DNA of 64,000 nt from Diaphorobacter caeni. GTDB taxonomy: Bacteria; Pseudomonadota; Gammaproteobacteria; Burkholderiales; Burkholderiaceae_C. Every line of letters begins with the position of its first letter. Position 1 is the first letter of the stretch. The DNA is taken from positions 372,001-436,000 of the forward strand of contig NZ_JADKYZ010000002.1 in the NCBI RefSeq assembly GCF_015354245.1, in the 5' to 3' direction. Shown here one piece after another: positions 8,366 through 15,740 of this stretch. The translations under genes were made by a program, and so were the position numbers. Below the pieces are notes generated by a model that was given only the letters and a program-made list of their open reading frames with translations, did not search any database and was not told where the DNA came from.

Positions 8366-8950
8366 ATGTCTTTGCACCTTTTTTCACCATTGAAGCGCCT
8401 TGCACTGTTTGCTGCGTTGGCCGTGGGCATGGCCGTTGCCAGCGCGGCGGCAGAGAGCGCAGAACCGCCGCCCGCCTTCATCCAGCAGGCGCTGCCCGAG
8501 GCCAGCCTGTGGGGCCACGGGCAGATGCGCTTTCTCGGGCTGCGGATCTACGACGCCCGCCTGTGGGCAGACCTGCAGTTCGAGGCGGCCGACTTCGGCG
8601 CCTACCCGCTGGCGCTGGAACTGACCTATCACCGTGCCTTCAAGGGGGCGGACATCGCCAGGCGTTCCATCGAGGAGATCAAGCGCCAGGGCGAACTGCC
8701 CCCCGCGCAGGCCGAGCTCTGGCTGAAGGCGTTGGCCGCGGTTCTGCCCGACGTGCAGGCCGGTGAGCGCCTCACGGGCCTGCACCAGCCGGGGCAGGGC
8801 ATGCGCCTGTGGCGCGGCCCGCAGGCGCTGGGCTTGATCGACGATGCCGAACTGGCGCGCCGCTTCTTCGGCATTTGGCTGTCACCGCGCACGTCCGAAC
8901 CTGGCCTGCGCAGCGCTCTGCTGGCGCGCAAACCAAAGGCCGGGCCATGA
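8366..8950 (+). CDS. Chalcone-isomerase-like periplasmic protein
   Basis: The product is 194 residues from the ATG at 8366. It begins with a signal peptide (basic KR, hydrophobic core LALFAALAVGMAVASAAA) and so is likely exported. The mature part has the bacterial chalcone-isomerase-like fold pattern: GQMRFLGLRIYDARLW, LALELTYHRAFKGADIARRSIEEI and a terminal FFGIWLSPRTSEPGLRSALL. Bacterial members are not flavonoid enzymes; fatty-acid binding is the usual suggestion. A TTG start five codons earlier is possible. It lies 29 bp after cfa and overlaps the transporter gene by four bases. Co-occurrence with cfa and DUF1365 supports a lipid-handling role. Confidence 0.85.
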   Translation: MSLHLFSPLKRLALFAALAVGMAVASAAAESAEPPPAFIQQALPEASLWGHGQMRFLGLRIYDARLWADLQFEAADFGAYPLALELTYHRAFKGADIARRSIEEIKRQGELPPAQAELWLKALAAVLPDVQAGERLTGLHQPGQGMRLWRGPQALGLIDDAELARRFFGIWLSPRTSEPGLRSALLARKPKAGP

Positions 8951-10257
8951 GCCGTACCCTGTCACTGGACGCCTCGCAGGCGCTGCCCTGGCGTGCCGGA
9001 TTGGCCTACGGGCTGCTGGGCCTGCCCCTGGCCTTCGCCGCGTTGCCGCTGTATGTGGTGCTGCCGCATTACTACACCAACGATCTCGGCCTGCCGCTGG
9101 CCACTGTCGGGCCGCTGCTGTTGCTGGTGCGGCTGATGGACGCAGTGACTGATCCGCTGCTGGGGCTTTTGAGTGATCGCCTGTACCGCCGCAGCGTGCA
9201 TGCGGTGCTGTGGATGGCTGGCGTCTGCGCGCTGCTGTTGGGCGGCGGCATGGCGGGGCTGTTCTTTCCTCTGGTGCAGGGGCCGACGGCGCTGGCCGCC
9301 TGGATGGTGGCGGGGCTTTTATTCACCTGCCTGGCGCACAGCCTGCTGGTCATTGGCCACCAGTCCTGGGGGGTGCGCCTGGGCGGCGACGCCGTGCAGC
9401 GCAGCCGCATCGTGGCCTGGCGCGAGGGGCCGGGGCTGCTCGGTGTGATCGCGGCCAGCGCCCTGTCGGTAGCCTGGGGAGCAGGCGCCATGCTGGCGGT
9501 GTTTGCGCTGGCACTGCTGGCGGGCTGGCTGCTGCTCTGGCAGGCACCACGTCCGTCACCGTCAAGCCAGCCGCTTGAGCCGCGCGGGCCGCGCCATCTC
9601 CCGCTTTGGCAGCCGCTGACCCAGCGGCCTTTGCAGCGGCTGCTGGCGGTGTTTTTGTGCAGCGGCATCGCCAGCGCCATCCCGGCTGCGCTGATGCTGT
9701 TTTTCGCCCAGGACCGGCTGCAGGCCACGCCGCCGCAGATTGCGCTGTTTCTGGTGCTGTATTTCGTCAGCGCCGCGCTGTCCATGCCTGTCTGGCTGCG
9801 GGTGGTGCGCCGCCTCGGATTGGAACGGTCGTGGCTGGTCGGCATGCTGCTGGCAGTGGCCTGCTTTGGCTGGGCCGCCGGGTTGCAGGGCGGGCAGGTG
9901 GTGGCCTTCGCCGTGATCTGCGTGCTGTCTGGCACGGCTCTGGGGGCCGACTTGGCGGTGCCCGGTGCGCTGCTGGCCTTGCTAATCGCGCGCCAAGGTG
10001 GGCAGGGCGTGCAAGACGGCGCCTACCTGGGCTGGTGGAACCTGGCTAGCAAGCTCAACCTGGCGCTGGCCGCCGGGGCCACGCTGCCGCTGCTGCAATG
10101 GCTGGGCTACGTGCCAGGCAGCCAGGATCCGCTGGCGCTGCAACACCTGGCATGGATGTATGCGCTGCTGCCCTGTGTGCTCAAGATCATGGCGGCCTGG
10201 CTGTTGTATCGGCTGCTGATCGCTCCTGCTAACCCAACCCAAGGAATCGCACCATGA
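8947..10257 (+). CDS. MFS transporter of the GPH (MelB-like) family
   Basis: A 436-residue inner-membrane protein with about twelve hydrophobic segments. The first loop carries the GPH/MelB-like motif region (PHYYTNDLG, then LVRLMDAVTDPLLGLLSDR), in which the acidic residues of helix II normally coordinate the cation. GPH members move sugars or other solutes with Na+ or H+, but the substrate of the photolyase-cluster subfamily is unknown. The start ATG overlaps the stop of the chalcone-isomerase-like gene, and its own stop overlaps the DUF3833 gene. The same transporter type recurs beside cfa and DUF3833 genes in photo-oxidative stress operons. Confidence 0.85.
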   Translation: MSRTLSLDASQALPWRAGLAYGLLGLPLAFAALPLYVVLPHYYTNDLGLPLATVGPLLLLVRLMDAVTDPLLGLLSDRLYRRSVHAVLWMAGVCALLLGGGMAGLFFPLVQGPTALAAWMVAGLLFTCLAHSLLVIGHQSWGVRLGGDAVQRSRIVAWREGPGLLGVIAASALSVAWGAGAMLAVFALALLAGWLLLWQAPRPSPSSQPLEPRGPRHLPLWQPLTQRPLQRLLAVFLCSGIASAIPAALMLFFAQDRLQATPPQIALFLVLYFVSAALSMPVWLRVVRRLGLERSWLVGMLLAVACFGWAAGLQGGQVVAFAVICVLSGTALGADLAVPGALLALLIARQGGQGVQDGAYLGWWNLASKLNLALAAGATLPLLQWLGYVPGSQDPLALQHLAWMYALLPCVLKIMAAWLLYRLLIAPANPTQGIAP

Positions 10258-10793
10258 ACACCCGCCGCCATGCGTTTTTTGCCCTGCTCGCAGGTTCGGC
10301 CGTGCTCGTCGCGGGTTGCGCCAATCCGCAGGTGAGCGACTACGCCCGGCAGCAACCCACGTTGGAACTGGATCGCTATTTCAACGGCCGCATCCGCGCA
10401 CACGGCATGTTTCAAAAACGCGGCGGCGAGGTGGTGCGCCGCTTCACCGTGGTGATGGACTGCCATTGGCAGGGCAACCAGGGCGTTCTGGACGAGGCGT
10501 TCACCTATTCCGACGGCACGACCGAGCGCCGGGTCTGGCGCCTGACCAAGCACGCCGATGGCCGCTACACCGGCCGCGCTGACGACGTGGTGGGCGAGGC
10601 CCAGGGGCAGACTTCGGGCAACGCCTTTCGCTGGAACTACACGCTGCGCCTGCCGGTGGACGGCACGACGTACGAGGTGCAGTTCGACGACTGGATGTTC
10701 CTGATCGACGAGCGCGTGATGCTCAACCGCGCCACCATGAGCAAGTTCGGCGTCTCGCTGGGCGAGGTGCTGCTGTCCTTCAGGAAGGAGTGA
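10254..10793 (+). CDS. DUF3833 family lipoprotein
   Basis: A 179-residue lipoprotein. The lipobox VAGC is at residues 19-22 after a short signal peptide, followed by the DUF3833 domain with FNGRIRAHGMFQKRGGEVVRRF and a C-terminal block (WMFLIDERVMLNRATMSKFGV). Function is unknown; some relatives have been linked to lipid or cell-envelope stress. ATGA overlap with the transporter gene upstream, and four bases to the SDR gene downstream, where AGGAAGGAG near its end serves as the SDR ribosome binding site. Confidence 0.88.
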   Translation: MNTRRHAFFALLAGSAVLVAGCANPQVSDYARQQPTLELDRYFNGRIRAHGMFQKRGGEVVRRFTVVMDCHWQGNQGVLDEAFTYSDGTTERRVWRLTKHADGRYTGRADDVVGEAQGQTSGNAFRWNYTLRLPVDGTTYEVQFDDWMFLIDERVMLNRATMSKFGVSLGEVLLSFRKE

Positions 10794-10797
10794 CGCC

Positions 10798-11580
10798 GTG
10801 CCCCTCAATCCTCCCATCACCGACTGGCGTGGCCGGCGCGTCTGGCTGATCGGCGCGTCCAGCGGCATCGGGCGCGCCGTGGCCGCACTTCTGCATGCGC
10901 GTGGCGCGCAGGTGTGCGTATCGGCACGTCAGCAGGCCCGGCTCGCTGACTTCGTGCGAGAGCACCCCGGCAGCCAAGCGCTCGCGTTCGATGTGACCAA
11001 CGCGCAGGCCGTCGCCAGCGCGGCGCAGCAACGGCTGGCAGACGGCCCGCTGGATCTGGTGTGCTATTGCGCCGGTCACTATCGCCCCATGTCGGCCGAC
11101 GCGCTGGATTTGCCTGAGCTGTTGCAGCACCAGCGCGTCAACGTCAGCGGTGCGCTGCATGTGCTGGCTGCAGTGCTGCCCGCGCTGCTGGATGCGGCCC
11201 GCGCCGGGCGCACGCCGCACCTGAGCCTGGTTGCGAGCGTGGCTGGCTGGCGCGGCCTGCCGCAAAGCCTGGCCTACGGCCCCACCAAGGCGGCGCTGAT
11301 CAATCTGGCGGAAAACCTGTTCCTTGACCTGCGCCCCAAAGGTGTGGGCGTCAGCTTGGTCAACCCCGGCTTCGTCGATACCCCGCTGACGACAAAAAAC
11401 ACGTTCACCATGCCGGCACTGCTCACGCCCGAGCAGGCAGCGCAGGCCATCGTGCGCGGCTGGGAGCGCGGCCGATTCGAGCTGCACTTTCCCCAGCGCT
11501 TCACCAGTGTGCTCAAGCTCATGCGCTGCCTGCCCTACCGCTGGTATTTCGCTCTCGTTCACCGCATCACCGGGCTTTGA
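10798..11580 (+). CDS. Short-chain dehydrogenase/reductase
   Basis: A classical SDR of 260 residues. The cofactor motif GASSGIG is at 19-25, NAG is replaced by CAG (91-93), and the catalytic Ser147-Tyr160-Lys164 is intact (LVASVAG, then YGPTK). The GTG start at 10798 is supported by AGGAAGGAG 7-15 bases upstream and by the short four-base gap to the previous gene. Substrate unknown; in this operon a lipid-derived carbonyl or alcohol is a reasonable guess. Two bases separate it from the SnoaL-like gene. Confidence 0.88.
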   Translation: MPLNPPITDWRGRRVWLIGASSGIGRAVAALLHARGAQVCVSARQQARLADFVREHPGSQALAFDVTNAQAVASAAQQRLADGPLDLVCYCAGHYRPMSADALDLPELLQHQRVNVSGALHVLAAVLPALLDAARAGRTPHLSLVASVAGWRGLPQSLAYGPTKAALINLAENLFLDLRPKGVGVSLVNPGFVDTPLTTKNTFTMPALLTPEQAAQAIVRGWERGRFELHFPQRFTSVLKLMRCLPYRWYFALVHRITGL

Positions 11581-11582
11581 CC

Positions 11583-12095
11583 ATGAACGCCACGCTACCC
11601 GTCCATCCTGATATCGACCCAGACACCCAGGCCGCCACGCAGCGGCTGATTGCGCTGTACGAGCAGCTCTCGCCCGCGCATCTGTCTGAGCTGGACAAGC
11701 ATTATGCGCCCGACGCGCACTTCAAGGATCCCTTCAACGACGTGCGCGGCGTGCCCGCCATCAGGCAGATCTTTGCCCACATGTTCGCCACGCTGGATCA
11801 GCCGCGCTTTACCGTCACCCACCACATCGCGCAGGGCGAGCAGGCTTTCCTGGCTTGGGAATTCCGCTTTCGCATGCGCCGCTGGCGGGCAGGGGTGGAG
11901 CAATGCATCCGCGGCGCTACTCTGGTGCGCTTCGATCACCAGGGTCGGGTGGCGCTGCACCGCGACTACTGGGACGCCGCCCAGGAGCTGTACGAAAAAC
12001 TGCCCGTGCTGGGCGGTCTGATGCGCTGGCTGCGCCGCGCCGCCTCGGCCACCGCCACATCCAAGGAGTCCCATGCTCACCGTCCATCACCTTGA
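11583..12095 (+). CDS. SnoaL/NTF2-like domain protein
   Basis: A 170-residue small alpha+beta cone protein. The pattern YAPDAHFKDPFNDVRGVPAIRQIFAHMF is the usual N-terminal half of nuclear transport factor 2-like folds, followed by strands around AWEFRFRMRRWRAG and GRVALHRDYWD. Such proteins are isomerases, cyclases or ligand binders; there is not enough signal to choose. The ATG at 11583 is preferred over an in-frame TTG two codons earlier. It is present in many LitR/photolyase neighbourhoods. Its 3' end overlaps the GST gene by 23 bases. Confidence 0.85.
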   Translation: MNATLPVHPDIDPDTQAATQRLIALYEQLSPAHLSELDKHYAPDAHFKDPFNDVRGVPAIRQIFAHMFATLDQPRFTVTHHIAQGEQAFLAWEFRFRMRRWRAGVEQCIRGATLVRFDHQGRVALHRDYWDAAQELYEKLPVLGGLMRWLRRAASATATSKESHAHRPSP

Positions 12096-12762
12096 AACCT
12101 CGCGCTCCCAGCGCATCCTCTGGCTGCTCGAAGAGTTGGCCGTGCCGTATGACCTGTGCCTCTACCGGCGCGACCCGGTAAGCCGTCTGGCACCTGCCGC
12201 GCTGAAAGAAATTCACCCGCTGGGCAAGTCGCCCGTGCTTGTCGATGGCGATACCGTGGTGGCCGAATCGGGCGCCATCATCGAATACTTGGCGGAGCGC
12301 TTTGGCGCGCATGCGCCGGCCCATCTCGCCCATCTGGAGCCGGCTCGCGGCACGCCCGAGCACCGCCTCTGCCGCTTCTGGATGCACTACGCCGAGGGTT
12401 CATTGATGAACTGGCTGCTGATGCACATGGTCTTCGACACCATCACGCGCCAGCCCATGCCGTTTTTCGTGCGCCCGATCGCCCACATTCTGTGCGGCAA
12501 GGTGCAGCAGAAACTCATTCGCCCCAATGTGAAAGCCGCCCTGACCTTCATGGATGCTCACCTGGCGCAACAGCAGTGGTTTGCGGGCGAGCACCTGAGC
12601 ATGGCCGATTTCCAGATGAGCTTTGCGGTCGAAGCCGCCCTGGCGCGCAGCGGCAACGAAAGCGCATGGCCGCACCTGCTGGCCTACCGCCAGCGCATGC
12701 AAGAGCGGACAGCCTATCAGCGTGCGCTGGAAAAGGGCGGGCCGGTGCTGATGCCAGCCTGA
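12073..12762 (+). CDS. Glutathione S-transferase
   Basis: A cytosolic-type GST of 229 residues with an N-terminal thioredoxin fold. Ser-rich LETSRSQRILWLLEEL is around residues 7-22, the glutathione-binding GKSPVLVDGDTVVAESGAIIEYL is around 51-73, and the all-helical C-terminal domain follows (LSMADFQMSF is the usual N-capping box). It would conjugate or reduce electrophiles such as lipid hydroperoxides formed under photo-oxidative stress; the actual substrate is not readable. Its start lies inside the previous gene, and 17 bp separate it from the photolyase gene. Confidence 0.88.
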   Translation: MLTVHHLETSRSQRILWLLEELAVPYDLCLYRRDPVSRLAPAALKEIHPLGKSPVLVDGDTVVAESGAIIEYLAERFGAHAPAHLAHLEPARGTPEHRLCRFWMHYAEGSLMNWLLMHMVFDTITRQPMPFFVRPIAHILCGKVQQKLIRPNVKAALTFMDAHLAQQQWFAGEHLSMADFQMSFAVEAALARSGNESAWPHLLAYRQRMQERTAYQRALEKGGPVLMPA

Positions 12763-12779
12763 AGCCCAAGCAAGACAAG

Positions 12780-14273
12780 ATGACAGCCACAGCCCGTATC
12801 GCATCCCCAGCTCCCTCCAGCGCCCTGGTCTGGCTGCGCCGCGATCTTCGCTGCGACGACCACGCAGCGCTATACCACGCGCTGCGCCGCCATGCGCGGG
12901 TGTACTGCGCCTTCGTGTTCGACACCGACATCCTCGATGCGCTGCCCAGCCGCGAAGACCGGCGCGTGGCCTTCATCCACGCCAGCGTGTTGGAGCTGCA
13001 CGAACGCCTTGGGCAACTGGCCGTGCGCAGCGGCGCGCCCGGCGGCGGGGTCATCGTGCGCCATGGCCCGGCGGCGCAGTGCATCGTGCAGCTTGCCCGG
13101 CAACTGGGCGTGCAGGAGGTGCTGGCCAACCGCGACTACGAACCCGAAGCCATCGCGCGCGACCGCCGCGTGGCCGACGCCCTGCGCGCGCAAGGCATCG
13201 CCTTCAGCGATTACAAGGATCAAGTGCTGCTGGAACATGACGAGGTGCTGACCCAGCAGGGCCGGCCCTACAGCGTCTTCACGCCCTACAAGCGCGCCTG
13301 GCTGCAACGGCTGGACGCCTTCCAGCTCAAGCCCTACCCGGTCGATCGCCACGCCCGCCGCCTGGCGCCGCCGCCTGCGGGCGAACGCCTGCCTGCGCTG
13401 GCCGAGCTGGGCTTTGCCCCCGGCAACCTGCACGATCTGCCCCTGCCCACGGGCATGAGCGGCGCGCAGCACCTGCTGCAAGATTTCGCGCCGCGCATGG
13501 CGGCTTACCACGAGGCACGCGATTACCCCGGCCGCAAGGGCGTGTCCTACCTGTCGGTTCACCTGCGCTTTGGCACCGTGTCCATCCGCCAGATGGCGGC
13601 GCTGGCGGCGCGGCAAGCGGCCAGCGGCTGCGAAGGGGCGCAGACCTGGCTGTCGGAGCTGGCCTGGCGCGACTTCTACTTCATGATCCTGTGGCACCAC
13701 CAGCAGGTGCTCACGCAGTGCTTCAAGCCCGAATACGAGCGTGTGCAATGGGACGATGCGCCCGAGTTGTGGCAGGCCTGGTGCGAGGCGCGCACCGGCT
13801 ACCCGCTGGTCGATGCCGCCATGCGCCAATTGCTGCAAACGGGCTACATGCACAACCGCCTGCGCATGGTGGTGGCGAGCTTTCTGACCAAGGATCTGGG
13901 CATCGACTGGCGCCGGGGCGAACGCTTTTTTGCCCAGCATCTGAACGACTACGACCTGGCCGCCAACAACGGCGGCTGGCAATGGGCGGCCTCCACGGGC
14001 TGTGACGCGCAGCCGTACTTCCGCATCTTCAATCCCGTCACCCAGTCGCAGCGCTTTGATCCCGGCGGCCAGTTCATCCGCCGCTACCTGCCCGAACTGG
14101 CGCGCGTGCCTGATGCGCACATCCACTTTCCCGCCGCCATGAAGCCCGCCGCGCTGGCCGCCTGCGGCCTGCGCCTGGGCGTGGACTACCCGCAGCCCGT
14201 CGTTGACCATGCGCGGGCCAGGGAGCGCACGTTGATGCGGTTTTCTCTCCTGTCAGAGAGTGACACTTCGTGA
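12780..14273 (+). CDS. phrB: Deoxyribodipyrimidine photolyase (class I CPD photolyase)
   Basis: Uses blue or near-UV light and reduced FAD to split cyclobutane pyrimidine dimers. The 497-residue product has the N-terminal alpha/beta antenna domain (ALVWLRRDLRCDDHAAL near residue 14) and the helical FAD domain. Diagnostic blocks are WRDFYFMILWHHQ, ARTGYPLVDAAMRQL, the MHNRLRMVVASFLTKDLGIDWRRGE region, and NNGGWQWAASTGCDAQPYF around 396-414, which holds the FAD-contact Asn and the Trp nearest the flavin. It is the last gene of the rightward operon. The final residues (FSLLSESDTS) are unlike typical photolyase ends, and the stop is only 12 bp before the LysR start, so the island joins ICE sequence here. 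Confidence 0.95.
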   Translation: MTATARIASPAPSSALVWLRRDLRCDDHAALYHALRRHARVYCAFVFDTDILDALPSREDRRVAFIHASVLELHERLGQLAVRSGAPGGGVIVRHGPAAQCIVQLARQLGVQEVLANRDYEPEAIARDRRVADALRAQGIAFSDYKDQVLLEHDEVLTQQGRPYSVFTPYKRAWLQRLDAFQLKPYPVDRHARRLAPPPAGERLPALAELGFAPGNLHDLPLPTGMSGAQHLLQDFAPRMAAYHEARDYPGRKGVSYLSVHLRFGTVSIRQMAALAARQAASGCEGAQTWLSELAWRDFYFMILWHHQQVLTQCFKPEYERVQWDDAPELWQAWCEARTGYPLVDAAMRQLLQTGYMHNRLRMVVASFLTKDLGIDWRRGERFFAQHLNDYDLAANNGGWQWAASTGCDAQPYFRIFNPVTQSQRFDPGGQFIRRYLPELARVPDAHIHFPAAMKPAALAACGLRLGVDYPQPVVDHARARERTLMRFSLLSESDTS

Positions 14274-14285
14274 GGCCAAAGAACT

Positions 14286-15230
14286 ATGGAATTACGACAC
14301 CTCCGTTGCTTTCTAGCGGTCGCTGAAGAGCTCCACTTTGCCCGCGCGGCCGAGCGGCTGCACATCGAGCAGTCTCCGTTGTCGCGCGCCATCAAGGAAC
14401 TGGAAGAAGATTTGGGTGTGGTGCTTTTCGCCCGCACCACGCGGAGCACGCGACTTACTCATGCCGGAGCATTATTTCTTGAGCATGTGCGCCGCGTGCT
14501 TAAGGCCCTGGAGCAAGCACGGGACAGCGTGAAAGCCGCCGCCAATGGCTTTCACGGGCAGTTGCGCGTGGCGCTATCCGATGGCGTCACTCCGTCACGC
14601 CTCTCTGCTTTGCTTGCACTTTGCCGGCAGGAAGAACCCGAGGTCGAAATCCGCTTCTTCGAGGTGCCGCTGTCGCAACTGCTCAAAGGGCTACAGGACG
14701 ATCTGTACGACGTGGGTTTTGCCCAATCCAACGAGGTTGGCGATGGCATCGTCGCCGTGCCTGCCTGGAGCGATGCGCTGATGGTCGCGGTGCCGGCACG
14801 GCATCCGCTGCTGGCCCACAAGCGCATTCCGCTGGACGAACTGCTGCGCTATCCGCTGGTCTTGTGCGATCCACAAGTGTGCGAAGGCCATGCCAAGCAC
14901 GTCGAACGGGTGCTGCGCCGTGCCGACATGGAGCCGCTGATCGCGGAGCGGGTCGCGTCCTGCGATTTGATGATGGCGCTGGTATCAGGGGGCATCGCTC
15001 TCGGCTTGACCGGCGCGGCCCATATCGCGACGAGCCGTGAACCTGGCGTGGTGGCGCGGCCGCTGGCGACACGCGTGCCGCCGCTGACCACATTTCTGCT
15101 GCGTCCAGAAGGAGGGCCGTCCGACGTGCTGGCGCGGTTCATCGAGCGCGTGCTGGCCATCGACTCGCAAGAGTCTGCCCGGCTCGTCTCGGACCTTCAT
15201 CCCGATCTACCGGAGGAACCTGTGCCATGA
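14286..15230 (+). CDS. LysR-type transcriptional regulator of the ICE transfer region
   Basis: A 314-residue LysR protein with a winged HTH at residues 1-60 (MELRHLRCFLAVAEELHFARAAERLHIEQSPLSRAIKELEE, given in part) and a periplasmic-binding-protein-like effector domain. A LysR gene directly before eexN/traG is part of the conserved Tn4371 transfer module (often called traR), so it probably regulates conjugation rather than the cargo. The start lies 12 bp after the photolyase stop with no terminator between, so light-induced read-through into it is possible. It overlaps the lipoprotein gene by four bases. Confidence 0.85.
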   Translation: MELRHLRCFLAVAEELHFARAAERLHIEQSPLSRAIKELEEDLGVVLFARTTRSTRLTHAGALFLEHVRRVLKALEQARDSVKAAANGFHGQLRVALSDGVTPSRLSALLALCRQEEPEVEIRFFEVPLSQLLKGLQDDLYDVGFAQSNEVGDGIVAVPAWSDALMVAVPARHPLLAHKRIPLDELLRYPLVLCDPQVCEGHAKHVERVLRRADMEPLIAERVASCDLMMALVSGGIALGLTGAAHIATSREPGVVARPLATRVPPLTTFLLRPEGGPSDVLARFIERVLAIDSQESARLVSDLHPDLPEEPVP

Positions 15231-15505
15231 AGAAAATCATTCCGTTCTTGCTCGCGTCCCTCTTGACTGCCTGCGGCCAGTCCGAAGCTCCACAGAAGCC
15301 CGCTGATTCCGCAACCACCATCCCGACGGTGGAGGAACTGGCTGCCAACCCCGAACGGCTCAAGGAGCTGCGGCAGCAGTGCAAGACGGATCGCCCCACG
15401 CTGGGCGACGTGCTGTGCAACCGGGTCGCCGAAGCCACGCGCAAGCGGTTCTATGGCGACGGCGAAACCCCATACACGCCGCCGAAAGAGTCGCCCAAGT
15501 TCTGA
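15227..15505 (+). CDS. EexN-like entry-exclusion lipoprotein
   Basis: A 92-residue lipoprotein with signal peptide and lipobox LTAC (Cys17). The mature part has NPERLKELRQQC, a second Cys and RKRFYGDGETPYTPP, a pattern of the EexN family thought to block redundant entry of related elements. It resembles a second lipoprotein in the same ICE at 23114 (DPVRLKALRAQC, then RRRFF). The C-terminal RRF-G-G-PYTP motif also appears at the end of TrbJ. Coupled by ATGA to the LysR gene; 235 bp follow before traG, including a terminator. Confidence 0.75.
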   Translation: MKKIIPFLLASLLTACGQSEAPQKPADSATTIPTVEELAANPERLKELRQQCKTDRPTLGDVLCNRVAEATRKRFYGDGETPYTPPKESPKF

Positions 15506-15547
15506 TTGTTGGCGGCTCGCCGCATTACCTTCATTTTTTTGCCCGAC

Positions 15548-15582
15548 ACGCCGCAATGCGCCCGCGCTTGCGGCGTTTTTCT
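15548..15582 (+). terminator. Rho-independent terminator after the LysR-eexN genes
   Basis: A nine-base-pair stem (ACGCCGCAA at 15548-15556 with TTGCGGCGT at 15568-15576), an 11-base loop and a trailing T run. It should stop most transcripts from the cargo/LysR side before traG, implying that traG has its own promoter between about 15583 and 15740. Confidence 0.75.
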
Positions 15583-15740
15583 TTGGTGCGCTACTGCGCT
15601 AATTCTTTCTTTTTGCTCGATCTTTCTGCTCCAAACGGTCTTTGACCGGCACTGACTCGGCACCCATCCTGACGCGTGCGGCACGTTCTTGTGCCGCTTT
15701 TCCACAAGGAATCAGCGCAGGAGAAATCGGAGGCCAGGTC

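Larger units (their letters stand above)
1219..14273. other. Cargo island: LitR-type light and photo-oxidative stress cluster
   Basis: Fourteen genes without any transfer function fill the cargo slot between the relaxase and the LysR/traG block. Four read left from a shared divergent control region (litR-like, lipocalin, TIGR01777 epimerase, hemH) and ten read right (FAD oxidoreductase through photolyase). Gaps are 2-61 bp or four-base overlaps, so two operons are likely. The gene content matches chromosomal LitR/photolyase neighbourhoods of pseudomonads, vibrios and betaproteobacteria. No transposase or flanking repeat was seen at either junction. Confidence 0.85.

Noticed and set aside
12765-12785. 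Operator half-sites before photolyase
   Set aside because: AAGACAAGATGACA resembles part of the LitR dyad but is not palindromic, and it lies within a tight operon 17 bp after the GST gene; probably chance.
12870-14210. 446-residue open frame on the minus strand
   Set aside because: Exactly antisense to the photolyase gene; His/Gln/Arg-rich composition and no domain. An artefact of high GC third positions.
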